Below are positions 6,705 through 16,061 of a stretch of DNA of 32,263 nucleotides, piece after piece. Source of the stretch: an uncultured Verrucomicrobia subdivision 3 bacterium (lineage in GTDB: Bacteria; Verrucomicrobiota; Verrucomicrobiia; Limisphaerales; UBA11358); NCBI GenBank assembly GCA_903870815.1, contig CAIQEI010000019.1, positions 1 to 32,263 of the forward strand, given 5' to 3'. The translations under genes and the position numbers were made by a program. How positions within the stretch are numbered: the first letter of the stretch is position 1; each line of letters starts with the position of its first letter. The notes under the pieces are model-generated. The model was given only the letters and a program-made list of their open reading frames with translations. It made no database searches and was not told where the DNA came from.

Positions 6705-7325
6705 TCAATCTGTTTCTCGCACCGCCATTTCCGTAGCCGCCCAGCCACGCACCAAATCAGGAAAGCGACAGTCGGCGCAGACCGCGTTGGAGTGCTCGCA
6801 AAAATCGCGGATGATTTGAAGCAAGCCCTGCTGTCGGGCCGCGCCATTCAGGCCGCGCGCATTTGAAGTTCCGAGCAGCCGCTGCCGCGCGAGTTTCAAG
6901 ACGGAATTGTCCTCCGCCGCCGGCCACGCGAAAAACCGCCGCTCCACTTCGGCCCGGAATTGCTCATTGCCGCCTTCCTGCGCGCGGATCCACAGCCACG
7001 GAAGAATGACATTCACCGCCAGGTCCGTGACGCGCGCCCCGCCGAGCAACGGCTGCGGTTTCGCCAGACGCGCGGAATTGAAGGTCCAGTGCCACGACCA
7101 GAAATCATCGGGTTGGACCCGGAAAATTTCCAGCAACGAGGCGACCAATTGGGCCGCGGAAACTTCCCCGGCCCCCCACGCTTCAATTTTACCGGCGAGA
7201 TTTCCCGACGCGAGCCAGTGCGACGCCAGCGCCAGGCGGCGCTGCGGATGGTTGGCCGGCCGCAGACCGTGGAATTTCCAGACCGCACGCGGCAGGATAC
7301 AGCTTTCCCATTCATCGCGTTCGCG
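6705..7325 (-). pseudogene. C-terminal part of DUF2851 gene, cut off by an in-frame TAG
   Basis: The reading frame continues directly past the TAG at 7328-7326, with no frameshift, for 206 more codons to TGA at 6707-6705. It begins RERDEWESCILPRAVW and contains RPANHPQRRLALASHWL, which reads as the natural continuation of DUF2851 proteins. The end carries four Cys/His-type positions (C-x5-C-x2-C region near FCEHSNAVCADC). Codon use does not change across the stop. Without readthrough there is no good start until an ATG at 7148, which would give a 147-residue fragment. Likely a recent nonsense mutation, a sequence error, or, less likely, readthrough. Function of the family is unknown. Confidence 0.75.
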
Positions 7326-8168
7326 CTACCAGCAATCCCACGCGAGCCGCAAATAGGTATCGGAACTTTTCTGGGCGCGGGTCAGCTCGTTGGGCAGCAG
7401 ACCGCTGAGGCCGAGCAGGCGCGCCTGGAGGACAAAGGCGGAATCCGCCGGGCGCGCCCACCGCGGCATCGTCTCGGCGAGATTCAGCATCGGCCAGGCA
7501 TTGTGCTTGTAGCCCAGCGCGCGGAAAAGCTGTTCCCACAACGCCTGTTCCCAGCCGGAATTTCTGGCCCGGGCGAGGAAGGCGCGGGCCTTGTTTTCAA
7601 AGCGCACTTTCGCGGCGGCGTGCAGCAGTTCGGACAGCTGCGACGGGGATAAATCGCGCAAGGGGGCGGCGCACTTGCCGCGCAGGGATACCGGCAGGCC
7701 GGACTCGTTTTCCAACGCCAGCGCGAGTTCCGCCGGGGGCGCGTCGAGGAGATTTCTTAGCGCCAGGACAGCGGAGGGACCCGGGAACCTGGTCTTGGAG
7801 ACGGGGACAGATTCCCAAATGACATGAAGAATGACGTTTTTGTAGCCGGGATTCTGGTCGTGGCCGTGGGCGCGCCAGCCGCCGGGCTGCAAATCGACCT
7901 CCACATCGCCGGAAACCGGTGGTTCATTTTCAAATTGGAGGACGGCGCCGCGAAAATCCGGTCCGCCTTCGGCGCTGGCAAAACCGGGATGGAGGACGCG
8001 GAGATTCCGGCCATCGGCCGTTTGCAACTGATCGCGCCGAATCCGCTGGTGCTGCCAGACGGCTTGCAGCAGTTTTTCCGGCGGCACGGTACCGGCGTCG
8101 CGGAGGAGGTTTACGGCGCGGCAGCGTTGGCGCCAGACGGCGTAAAAATTTTCCGCGCGGGAGTTCAC
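7326..8168 (-). CDS. DUF2851-family protein, N-terminal 280 residues before a premature TAG
   Basis: The protein starts at GTG 8168 (MNSRAENFYAVWRQR) and ends at TAG 7328-7326 after 280 residues. The segment KLLQAVWQHQRIRRDQLQTA, followed by LHPGFASAEGGPDFRGAVL, GDVEVDL and GYKNVILHVIWE, fits DUF2851, a family of unknown function. Family members are longer (from memory, over 400 residues), and the missing part lies in the same frame downstream, so the product as read here is truncated. The combined length would be about 486 residues. TAG ends purU, coaB and the ABC-2-type protein in this window, so it is a normal stop codon in this organism. The gene is alone between convergent infC and the divergent ABC operon. 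Confidence 0.78.
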   Translation of the reverse strand: MNSRAENFYAVWRQRCRAVNLLRDAGTVPPEKLLQAVWQHQRIRRDQLQTADGRNLRVLHPGFASAEGGPDFRGAVLQFENEPPVSGDVEVDLQPGGWRAHGHDQNPGYKNVILHVIWESVPVSKTRFPGPSAVLALRNLLDAPPAELALALENESGLPVSLRGKCAAPLRDLSPSQLSELLHAAAKVRFENKARAFLARARNSGWEQALWEQLFRALGYKHNAWPMLNLAETMPRWARPADSAFVLQARLLGLSGLLPNELTRAQKSSDTYLRLAWDCW

Positions 8169-8351
8169 ATCAGATTTTTTCCGGCAACGGGCACCATTGT
8201 CAAGATGACATAATTCTCCTTCCAGCCTCCTGCGCGGAAAATTCGAAGTTCGATTACGAAGACGAGGAGGGAACGCACCGCCGGCAACGTTTGCCCCTTA
8301 TGCATATTAACGGACCGAAATTTTTGTTCGCCGCCACCGGAGGATTTTGGC

Positions 8352-8357
8352 TATACT
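8352..8357 (+). promoter_or_regulatory. Possible -10 box of the ABC operon
   Basis: TATACT at 8352-8357 lies 33 bases before the ATG at 8391 and would place the transcript start near 8364. There is no good -35 box 16-18 bases upstream, so this rests on the -10 match and position alone. The gap 8169-8390 holds nothing else that I recognise. Confidence 0.3.
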
Positions 8358-8390
8358 GACGCAAGTTTTTTAGGCCCACGAACTTGATTG

Positions 8391-9338
8391 ATGATTGAAG
8401 TTTCCAATTTGACGAAGCGCTACGCGGGACGCACGGCGGTGGACGACATTTCGTTCACGGTCGCGGCCGGCGAAATTGTCGGCCTGCTCGGCCCGAACGG
8501 CGCGGGCAAGAGCACGACGATGCGCGTCCTCTCGGGCTTCATGCCAGCGACGAGCGGCACGGTGCGCGTGGCGGGCTTTGATGTCTATCATGATTCGGAG
8601 GAGACGCGGCGGCGGATCGGCTACATGCCGGAAAACAACCCGCTTTACCCCGAGATGCGCGTCCGGGAATACTTGAAATTCCGCGCACGGCTGAAGGGGC
8701 TAGGCTGGCGGCATTCGCGCAAGCGGGTGACGACGGTGATGGAGCAATGCGGCCTGGCGGACGTGGGCCGGCGCGTAATCGGCCAGCTTTCCAAGGGCTA
8801 CAAGCAGCGGGTCGGCCTGGCGGACGCACTGGTGCATGACCCGGAGCTCATCATTCTGGACGAGCCGACCATAGGCCTGGATCCGCAGCAGATCCGTTCC
8901 GTCCGCGCGCTGATCAAAAGTCTCGCGGGGAAACACACGGTGTTGATTTCGACGCACATTCTGCCGGAAGTGGAGATGATGTGCGGGCGGGTGCTGATCA
9001 TGTTTGACGGGCGCGTGCTGGCGTCCGACACGCCGGCGAATTTGCAGCGGCGGATGGCGGGCGGCAGCCAGGTCATCGCCGAGATTGCCGCGCCGCTGGC
9101 GGTTTTGCGGTCGGTCTGGGAAAACCTGCCGGAAGTCGCGCAGTTCGACGTCGCGCCGGGCGAGGGTGAATATTTCCGGTGCGCGCTGACGCCGCGCGAC
9201 GGCCGGGACCTGCGGCCGTTGATTTTCAGCCTGGCCCGGGAAAATGGCTGGGGGCTGCGCGAGCTGACCCGGAGCCGGCATTCGCTGGAGGACATTTACA
9301 TCCAAGTGACCAAACCCACCACGGAGGCGATCGAATGA
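8391..9338 (+). CDS. ABC-2 transporter ATP-binding protein, GldA type
   Basis: This 315-residue cytoplasmic ATPase powers the permease encoded next. Walker A is GPNGAGKST at about residues 36-44. The signature is LSKGYKQRVGLADAL, the LSKGY form typical of GldA-like ABC-2 ATPases. Walker B with the catalytic Glu is LIILDEPTIGLDP, and the switch His is in ISTHILPE. About 100 residues follow the ATPase core, as in GldA. The start is ATG 8391; a TTG directly before it is possible. No Shine-Dalgarno is obvious. Its stop overlaps the next start (ATGA), so it heads a five-gene operon. The transported substrate is unknown; in Bacteroidetes the homologous GldAFG set is needed for gliding, but similar sets occur in non-gliding bacteria. 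Confidence 0.93.
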   Translation: MIEVSNLTKRYAGRTAVDDISFTVAAGEIVGLLGPNGAGKSTTMRVLSGFMPATSGTVRVAGFDVYHDSEETRRRIGYMPENNPLYPEMRVREYLKFRARLKGLGWRHSRKRVTTVMEQCGLADVGRRVIGQLSKGYKQRVGLADALVHDPELIILDEPTIGLDPQQIRSVRALIKSLAGKHTVLISTHILPEVEMMCGRVLIMFDGRVLASDTPANLQRRMAGGSQVIAEIAAPLAVLRSVWENLPEVAQFDVAPGEGEYFRCALTPRDGRDLRPLIFSLARENGWGLRELTRSRHSLEDIYIQVTKPTTEAIE

Positions 9339-10087
9339 GGATTTACTGGACGTTGCTGCGGCGCGAACTGTCGGCCTTCTTTTTTTCGTGGATGGGCTAC
9401 GTCATCATCGCGGCGGTGACGCTGCTGACGGGCCTGAGTTTTGTGGTGCTGGTGCAAAACCTCGGCACCGACCCGTCGCCGATGCCGGTGACGGAGATGT
9501 TCTATTTGAGCTTTTATTTCTGGCTGACCCTGCTGCTGGTGTCGCCGGTGATCTCCATGCGGCTGTTCGCCCTGGAAAAGGCGGCAGGAACCTTTGAAAC
9601 CCTGATGACGACGGCGGTGAGCGACCTGCAGGTCGTGCTGGCGAAATTCACGGCCGCCGTGGTTTTTTACATGATAGCCTGGCTGCCGCTGCTGGTGTGC
9701 CTGTTCATCATCCGGCGTTACGCGCAACAAGGCGGCGCGCTGGACCCGGGCACGGTCTACGGAATGTTCCTGGGCATTTTCCTGACCGGCTGCCTGTTTT
9801 TATCACTGGGTTGTTTCGCGTCGTCGCTGACGCGCAACCAGATGACGGCGGCAACCCTCAGTTTTGCGGGCGGGGTCGGGCTGTTTTCGCTGGCTTATCT
9901 CGCGCGTAAAATCTCCGACCCGGTCGGCTGGCAGGCGCAGGTACTGGCCAGTTTCAACCTGTTTGAGCAGATGCACGATTTCGCGCGCGGCGTGGTGGAC
10001 ACGCGCGCGGTGATTTTTTATGCGAGCGCGACGTTTCTCTGCCTGTTCCTGACGCTGCGCGTGGTGGAAAGCCGCCGGTGGAAATGA
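9335..10087 (+). CDS. ABC-2 transporter permease, GldF type
   Basis: This 250-residue inner-membrane permease pairs with the ATPase before it. The start ATG 9335 overlaps the preceding TGA and has GGAGG at 9323-9327, ideally spaced. After MRIYWTLLRRELSAFFFSW come six hydrophobic segments, at about residues 18-42, 58-80, 105-130, 140-165, 175-190 and 225-245. FALEKAAGTFETLMTTAVSD is the conserved cytoplasmic loop of this permease group (EKxxGTxExLLT in relatives), which contacts the ATPase. The next gene begins 6 bases after the stop. The pairing with a GldG-like protein makes the GldF type more likely than a drug or copper exporter. Confidence 0.9.
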   Translation: MRIYWTLLRRELSAFFFSWMGYVIIAAVTLLTGLSFVVLVQNLGTDPSPMPVTEMFYLSFYFWLTLLLVSPVISMRLFALEKAAGTFETLMTTAVSDLQVVLAKFTAAVVFYMIAWLPLLVCLFIIRRYAQQGGALDPGTVYGMFLGIFLTGCLFLSLGCFASSLTRNQMTAATLSFAGGVGLFSLAYLARKISDPVGWQAQVLASFNLFEQMHDFARGVVDTRAVIFYASATFLCLFLTLRVVESRRWK

Positions 10088-10093
10088 GCTAAA

Positions 10094-11587
10094 ATGAGTA
10101 ACCCCGTCAAATCCAGACCCAGTTTCTCGGCCGCGGGCCGGTGGAAAACCGGCTTTGACGTGGCGCTGCGCACGGTGCTGGTGCTGGCGGTCGTGGTGCT
10201 GGTGAACGAGCTCGGCGCGCGATTTTACCACCGGTTCTACCTGAGCTCGCAGACGCGCATGACGCTATCGCCGCGCACGCTGACCGTGCTGCATTCGCTC
10301 ACGAACGCGGTGACGGTGACGCTTTATTACGATCCCAAGGACGAATTTTACCAGGACATTGTGGCGCTGCTGAACGAATACCGCGACGCGAACAAAAACA
10401 TCTCCGTCCGCACGGTGGATTATGTCCGCGACGCCGGCGAGGCGGAAAAAGTGAAGCAGAAATATAATCTCCCCGGGGAGGCGGACAGCCCGAACGCGCC
10501 GCCGGGCAAGAACCTCATCATTTTTGACAACGGCAAACGCAGCCTCGTCATCCCCGGCGACGTGATTGCGCAATACACTCTGGAACAGATCGCGCCGGAA
10601 GACCCGAAGCAGACCAAACCGGAATTCCGCCACAAGCCGATCGCATTCAACGGCGAAATAATGTTCACCTCCAAGCTGCTGGCACTGGACAGCCCGCACC
10701 CGCTCAAGGCCTATTTCCTGCAGGGCCACGGCGAATCGTCGCTGACCGACCAGGGCAACTACGGCTTTTCAAAATTCGGCCTGGCCCTCGCCCAAAATTA
10801 TGTGCAGGTGGAAAACCTGGAACTTACCGGCACCAATGCGGTGCCGGATTGCAACCTGCTCATCATCGCCGCGCCCACCGTGCCGTTGTCCGAGGCGGAA
10901 TTGCAAAAAATTGACCGGTATCTGACCGAAGGCGGCCGGTTGCTGGCGTTGTTCAATTACGCTTCGGTGGATCGGCCGACCGGGTTGGAACCCATCCTCA
11001 AGCGCTGGGGCGTGAATGTGATGCCGGATTTTGTGAAGGACCGGAACAGCGCCACGGACGATATCGTGGTCCGCCGGTTCAGTTCACATCCGGTAGTAAA
11101 CGCCCTGGCGCAACTGGCCCTGCAGATGATCCGGCCCCGCTGCGTCGCCCGGGTGGACTGGCAAAACCCGCCCGCCAATGCGCCGCAGGTGGATGAACTG
11201 GCGTTTTCCAGCGACAACTCCGTGCTGGTCGGCGACCCCGCCACGCCGCCGCGAAGTTATCCGCTGATGGTCGCGGTCGAGCAAAAGCCGGTCGCCGGCG
11301 TGACCACGCCCCGCGGAAATACGCGGATGGTGGTCGCGGGCGATTCCATTTTTCTCGGCAACTACTGCATCGAAGCCGGCGGCAACCGTGATTTTGTGAG
11401 CTACGCCGCCAACTGGCTGCTCGACCGCCGGGAGCTGCTCGGCGGCATCGGCGCGCGGCCCGTCACCGAATTCCGCCTGCTGCTGACGAAACCCCAAGCG
11501 CAGCAGCTGCGCTGGCTGCTGCTCGGCGCCCTGCCCGGCGGCGTGCTTTTGCTCGGCTGGCTGGTCTGGCTCGTGCGCCGCCAATGA
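10094..11587 (+). CDS. GldG-like ABC transporter auxiliary protein
   Basis: This 497-residue protein belongs to the GldG/ABC_transp_aux group. Residues about 24-42 form an N-terminal membrane anchor (VLRTV-type hydrophobic stretch). The bulk is periplasmic: RMTLSPRTLTVLHSLTNAVT opens the GldG-like region, with TLYYDPKDEFYQDIVALL and a later ALNEYRDAN-type segment. The centre (YFLQGHGESSLTDQGNYGFS, then LLIIAAPTVPLSEAE and GGRLLALF) is the ThuA/GATase-like fold of the family. A second membrane helix at about residues 474-493 is followed by VRRQ, so the C-terminus is cytoplasmic. The stop overlaps the next ATG (ATGA). Such proteins are thought to act with the permease; the mechanism is unknown. 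Confidence 0.88.
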   Translation: MSNPVKSRPSFSAAGRWKTGFDVALRTVLVLAVVVLVNELGARFYHRFYLSSQTRMTLSPRTLTVLHSLTNAVTVTLYYDPKDEFYQDIVALLNEYRDANKNISVRTVDYVRDAGEAEKVKQKYNLPGEADSPNAPPGKNLIIFDNGKRSLVIPGDVIAQYTLEQIAPEDPKQTKPEFRHKPIAFNGEIMFTSKLLALDSPHPLKAYFLQGHGESSLTDQGNYGFSKFGLALAQNYVQVENLELTGTNAVPDCNLLIIAAPTVPLSEAELQKIDRYLTEGGRLLALFNYASVDRPTGLEPILKRWGVNVMPDFVKDRNSATDDIVVRRFSSHPVVNALAQLALQMIRPRCVARVDWQNPPANAPQVDELAFSSDNSVLVGDPATPPRSYPLMVAVEQKPVAGVTTPRGNTRMVVAGDSIFLGNYCIEAGGNRDFVSYAANWLLDRRELLGGIGARPVTEFRLLLTKPQAQQLRWLLLGALPGGVLLLGWLVWLVRRQ

Positions 11588-13368
11588 AATCCAAGACCAC
11601 CACCATCTGGTTCGTACTGGCGGCCTCGCTGTTTGCGGCCGTCTGGTTTTGTCAAAACTATCTCCAGCCCGCCGCGCCGGAGAAAGCCAGCCTGCTGGCC
11701 GGCCTGCGCGCCCCGGACCTGACCGCCATTCAGGTCGGCCCCGCCGGCGCGCTTGAAATCGCCGCCGTGCGCACGAACGGCGCCTGGCGGCTCCAAAAAC
11801 CGCTGGCCTACCCGGCGCAGGCCGCTGCGATTGACGCGCTGCTGGCCGCGCTCGAAAAACTCACCCCGCAGCGCCTCACCGCCGCCGAGCTGCGCGGGCA
11901 CAACACCGATGCCGAATATGGATTCGACAACCCCCAGTTCACCCTCGACCTCGCCGCCGGGGAACAAAGCTGGCACCTGCGTGTCGGCAAAAAGACCGCG
12001 CCCGGCGACCAGGTTTTTGTCCGCGTCGTCGGTTTGGACGGCGCGTTCGTGACGGACGCGGGCTGGCTGCAACTGCTCCCGCATACTTCCGGCGACTGGC
12101 GCGACACGGCGCTGGTGGATGCCACCGGCGGGTGCGACTGGATCATCGTCACCAACGGCGCAAAAGTCCTTGAATTCCGGCGCGACGCCACCAATCAGCT
12201 CTGGCGCATGATCCGGCCGTTGCCGGCGCAGGCGAATGGCGCGCGGCTGAACGCCGCGTTCGAGCAACTCCGAGCCGGGCGCGTCCAGTTCATCACCGAC
12301 GACCCGCGCACCGATATGAGCAGCTACGGGTTGCAGCCGGCGGATTTGGTGGTCTGGCTGGGCCGCGGGACAAATTTTGTGGCCGCCGTCCAGGTCGGGA
12401 AAAGCCTGCCGGCAGATGCCGCCCGGGTTTACGCCCGGCGCGAAGGCTGGAATGCCGTCGTGGCGGCGGACAAGGACGTGCTGGCACCGTGGCGCGGGGT
12501 AGTGAATGATTTCCGCGATCCGAACCTGCTCACGCTCACCGGGCCGGTGGGGGAAATCGAGGTGCGCGGTGAAACCCCGGAAAATAATTTCACGCTGCAA
12601 TCGCACGGCCCGGAGAGCTGGACGGTGGCCGGCGAAAAATTTTCCGCCGACCAGGAGAACGTGCGGAATTTCCTCCGGCTGCTCGCGGGCCTCCGGGTCT
12701 CGGAATTTGTGAAGGATGTCGTCACCACCCCGGATCTACAGGGGTTCGGCCTGACGACGCCGTCACGCCAGATCACCCTGCGCGCCACGGCGGGCGACAC
12801 GAACAGCGTCCTGGCGCAGTTGATTTTTGGCACGACCCTGACCAACCGGGTTTTCGTCAAGCGCGGGGACGAGGATTACGTGTATGCCGTCAAGCTGGAG
12901 GATTTCGCCCGGCTGCCCGAGGCGGGCTGGGAATTCCGCGACCGCCGCGTCTGGAGTTTTTCCGAGACTAATGTCGCGCAGGTCACGCTGCGGCAAAACG
13001 GCAAAACGCGCCAGATGATCCGCACCGGCGAAAACAAATGGTCGCTGGCGGCGGGTTCCCAGGGCATGATTGCCCCGCCGGCCATCGAGGAAACCCTGCA
13101 CCGGCTGGGCGGCCTCACCGCCTCCGGCTGGGTGGGGAGCAACGTGACCGAGCCTGAAAAATACGGGCTGAACACCAACAATCTTTCCCTGGCGGTCGAG
13201 CTCAAGACCGGCGAGAAATTAAACCTCGATTTTGGCGCCGAGCTGGCGCAGGCGCAGACCGCGCTGGCCGCCGTGACCTATGACGGCGAGCGCTGGGTGT
13301 TTGTATTCCCGCCGGTGCTTTACCAGTTTGTCACCACCTACCTGACGATTCCACCGAACGTGCCGTAA
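11584..13368 (+). CDS. DUF4340-domain protein of the ABC operon
   Basis: This 594-residue protein has one N-terminal hydrophobic helix (about residues 8-24, IWFVLAASLFAAVWFC) and a long periplasmic part. It fits DUF4340, with repeated segments of the form GLDxPxxxxxL: YGFDNPQFTLDL near residue 115, YGLQPADLVVWL near 245, GFGLTTPSRQITL near 385 and YGLNTNNLSLAVEL near 525. Each is followed by a G-K-like strand (LRVGKKT, VQVGKSL, LIFGTTL). Four such units suggest a chain of related domains. DUF4340 genes often sit after gldG homologues; the function is unknown. The start overlaps gldG, and the next gene starts 1 base after this stop, so production is probably coupled. Confidence 0.87.
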   Translation: MKSKTTTIWFVLAASLFAAVWFCQNYLQPAAPEKASLLAGLRAPDLTAIQVGPAGALEIAAVRTNGAWRLQKPLAYPAQAAAIDALLAALEKLTPQRLTAAELRGHNTDAEYGFDNPQFTLDLAAGEQSWHLRVGKKTAPGDQVFVRVVGLDGAFVTDAGWLQLLPHTSGDWRDTALVDATGGCDWIIVTNGAKVLEFRRDATNQLWRMIRPLPAQANGARLNAAFEQLRAGRVQFITDDPRTDMSSYGLQPADLVVWLGRGTNFVAAVQVGKSLPADAARVYARREGWNAVVAADKDVLAPWRGVVNDFRDPNLLTLTGPVGEIEVRGETPENNFTLQSHGPESWTVAGEKFSADQENVRNFLRLLAGLRVSEFVKDVVTTPDLQGFGLTTPSRQITLRATAGDTNSVLAQLIFGTTLTNRVFVKRGDEDYVYAVKLEDFARLPEAGWEFRDRRVWSFSETNVAQVTLRQNGKTRQMIRTGENKWSLAAGSQGMIAPPAIEETLHRLGGLTASGWVGSNVTEPEKYGLNTNNLSLAVELKTGEKLNLDFGAELAQAQTALAAVTYDGERWVFVFPPVLYQFVTTYLTIPPNVP

Positions 13369-13369
13369 T

Positions 13370-16054
13370 ATGCGTGGCTTCTGGCGCAAATGCCGCATCG
13401 CCTTCCGCTGCGTCCGCTTCGCCATCTGGCTGGCGGTGCTCGCGCTGCTGGCGGGATTCCTTTGGTGCAACCGCGTCGGCCTGCCGGATTTCTTAAAGGC
13501 GCGGCTGGTCGGCACGCTGTCGGAAAACGGGATCAAACTGGAATTTTCCCGGATGCGCCTGAGCCTGGGCCGCGGCATCGTGGCGGAAAACGTACGGATC
13601 GGCCAAGCGCAGACGGCCGACAGCCCGGCGTTCGCCGCCCGGCAGGTGCAACTGCAATTGGATTTCCACGCGCTCCTGCACCGGCGCTGGCAGATGGCCG
13701 GCCTGGTTCTGCGGGATGGCAAATTCACCCTGCCGCTCTCGCCCACCAACGCGCTCACGCTCACCAATGTCCAGACCACGCTTCGCTTTCAGGCCAATGA
13801 CACGTGGCTGCTCGATCATTTCCGGGCGGACTTCGCCGGCGTCCGGATTGGTATCAGCGGGGAGATGGCACACGCGCCGGAGGCGCAGAACTGGAAATTG
13901 TTTGCCGGTCGCGGCACGGACCGGGGCGACCTGCTCGGCTCGTTGAGAATATTCTCCGATGCGCTCCGGCAGATTCATTTTCAAGGCGAACCGCAACTGC
14001 GGCTGACGGTATCCGGCGACGCGCGTGATCCGGATACCATGACCGTGCGGCTGGCCGCCACGGCCGCTGGCTTCAGCACGCCGTGGCTGGTCGCGCGCGA
14101 TTTTGAAGCCGACACCACCCTCACCGCGCCGACCACCGCACCGACCCAGCCCGCCGCCGCGTGGGGCTTCTGGACCAACCTGCAGCCGTTCCGGCTGGCG
14201 TGGTCGGTGCGGCTGGGTGAACTGCACTCGGAACAGCTGGACGCCGCCGCCATCCGCTGCGCCGGCAGCTGGGCCGCGCCGACCCTGAAGGTGACCAACC
14301 TAACGGCCCGGCTCGGCGGCGGCAACCTGACGGCCGGGGCCGCCTTGAACGTCGCCACGCGCGCGCTGACGTTCACGAACGATTTGGAATTTGACTGGCA
14401 CGCCGTGGCCAAATTGCTGACGGGACCCGCACGCGAAGGGCTGGCGCGGGTTTTTTGGACCGAGCCGCCAGTGCTGCAGGCGGAAGGTTCACTCCGGCTG
14501 CCGCCGTGGACGAACACCGCGACCGATTGGGGCCGGGACATAGAGCCGTCGGTGTGCATGCGCGGCTACCTGGCGTTCACGAATATAACGGCCGGCGGCA
14601 TCAAATTAGATGAGGTGCGGACGCATTTTTCCTACATGGACCTGATCTGGGAGCTGCCAGACCTGACGGTGGCACAGGGGCGGACGCGGTTGCGCCTGAG
14701 TGGCGGGGAGAGTGAAGCCACGAAGAATTTCCACTGCCGCCTCACCGGCCAGCTGGACGAGGCCAGCGTGGCGGCGCTGCTGACGACGAGCAACGCCCTT
14801 CATGGCCTAGCGCAACTGACGTGCAGACAGCCGCTGGAGCTGGCCGTGGAGGCGAGCGGCAATCTGCGGCGGCTGGAAACCGTGAGCGCCACCGGCTGGC
14901 TGGCATTGACGAATTTCGCCATTCGCGACCAGCCAATGGATTCCGTCGCGGGCAGTTTTTCGTACACGAACCTGGCCGCCACAATTTTCGCGCCGGAATT
15001 ACAGCGCGCGGGCGGCGCGCAATGGATGAAGGCGGACACGCTGTTCCTGGATTTCACCCGGCGGGCGATCTGGATCACCAATGGCTGGAGCACGGCGGAT
15101 CCGCAGGCGGTGACGCGCGCCATCGGGCCGAAGACCGCCCGGTTGATGGAGCCATATCAATTTGCGTCGCCGCCGCTGGTGCGGGTGCACGGCAGCGTGC
15201 CCGTCTTCAACATCATGACCGGGCGCGATGCGGAAGACGCCGACCTGACCTTTGAAATCATTCGCGGGGTGCCGTTTCGCTGGGCGAAACTCTCGGCCAC
15301 CAACCTGACCGGCACGGTCCGCTGGCTGAAACAATCCCTGATCCTGACCCGGCTGGTGGCGCAGCTTTACGATGGCAACGGCGAGGGTTCCGGCTATCTC
15401 GATTTCCGGCCGGTGTCGCACGATTGCGATTTTGACTTTTCCTTTGTGGTCACCAATATCAACCTGCATCTGCTGGCCGCCGACCTGTCCACGGCCAAAA
15501 ACAAACTGGAAGGCCAGTTGAGCGGGGAGGTGACGGTGACGAACGCCAGCTCGATGGACTGGCATTCCTGGAACGGCGGCGGCAGCGCGCAATTGCGCGA
15601 CGGGATGCTGTGGGACGTGCCGATCTTCGCCTTCATGTCGCCGGTCTTGAACGCGGTGTCGCCCGGCCTGGGCAACAGCCGGGCCAAGGAGGCCGCCGCG
15701 CAGTTTCTGATCACCAACGGCGTGATCACCACGGATTCACTGCTCATTCATTCGACCATGATGCGGCTGCAATATTCCGGCACGGTGGATCTGAGGCAGA
15801 AAGTGAATGCCCAAGTCACGGCGCAGTTGCTGCGCAACACGCCGGTGCTGGGCCCGGTGGTCAGCGTGGTGCTGTGGCCGGTCAGTAAAATTTTTGAATG
15901 CCGCGTCACGGGCCAGCTGGGCGAACCGTTCGTCTCGACCGTTTACATCCCTAATATCATCCCGAAAATCCTGCTGGTGCCGCTGCATCCGATCCGCAGC
16001 CTGGAGGAATTGTTCACGCCGTCAACCGCGACCAACGCACCGACGGCCAAATGA
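13370..16054 (+). CDS. AsmA/TamB-like envelope protein
   Basis: This 894-residue protein has one N-terminal membrane helix (about residues 17-36) followed by a long region of predicted beta strands. The C-terminal 200 residues fit the AsmA-like C-terminal domain: GQLSGEVTVTNASSMDWHSW, then GGGSAQLRDGMLWDVPIFAF, GVITTDSLLIHSTMMRLQYS and GTVDLRQKVNAQVTAQLLRN. AsmA-type proteins are envelope proteins linked to lipid transfer between membranes and to outer-membrane assembly. Its ATG follows the previous stop by one base (TAATATG), so it belongs to the ABC operon. That placement suggests the whole set serves the cell envelope. It ends 7 bases before the convergent secretin stop, with no room for a separate terminator. 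Confidence 0.82.
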   Translation: MRGFWRKCRIAFRCVRFAIWLAVLALLAGFLWCNRVGLPDFLKARLVGTLSENGIKLEFSRMRLSLGRGIVAENVRIGQAQTADSPAFAARQVQLQLDFHALLHRRWQMAGLVLRDGKFTLPLSPTNALTLTNVQTTLRFQANDTWLLDHFRADFAGVRIGISGEMAHAPEAQNWKLFAGRGTDRGDLLGSLRIFSDALRQIHFQGEPQLRLTVSGDARDPDTMTVRLAATAAGFSTPWLVARDFEADTTLTAPTTAPTQPAAAWGFWTNLQPFRLAWSVRLGELHSEQLDAAAIRCAGSWAAPTLKVTNLTARLGGGNLTAGAALNVATRALTFTNDLEFDWHAVAKLLTGPAREGLARVFWTEPPVLQAEGSLRLPPWTNTATDWGRDIEPSVCMRGYLAFTNITAGGIKLDEVRTHFSYMDLIWELPDLTVAQGRTRLRLSGGESEATKNFHCRLTGQLDEASVAALLTTSNALHGLAQLTCRQPLELAVEASGNLRRLETVSATGWLALTNFAIRDQPMDSVAGSFSYTNLAATIFAPELQRAGGAQWMKADTLFLDFTRRAIWITNGWSTADPQAVTRAIGPKTARLMEPYQFASPPLVRVHGSVPVFNIMTGRDAEDADLTFEIIRGVPFRWAKLSATNLTGTVRWLKQSLILTRLVAQLYDGNGEGSGYLDFRPVSHDCDFDFSFVVTNINLHLLAADLSTAKNKLEGQLSGEVTVTNASSMDWHSWNGGGSAQLRDGMLWDVPIFAFMSPVLNAVSPGLGNSRAKEAAAQFLITNGVITTDSLLIHSTMMRLQYSGTVDLRQKVNAQVTAQLLRNTPVLGPVVSVVLWPVSKIFECRVTGQLGEPFVSTVYIPNIIPKILLVPLHPIRSLEELFTPSTATNAPTAK

Positions 16055-16061
16055 TCCGTGG

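Noticed and set aside
7326-7328. Amber codon reassigned or pyrrolysine in DUF2851
   Set aside because: TAG is used as the normal end of purU, coaB and the ABC-2-type gene, and no pyl genes are seen.
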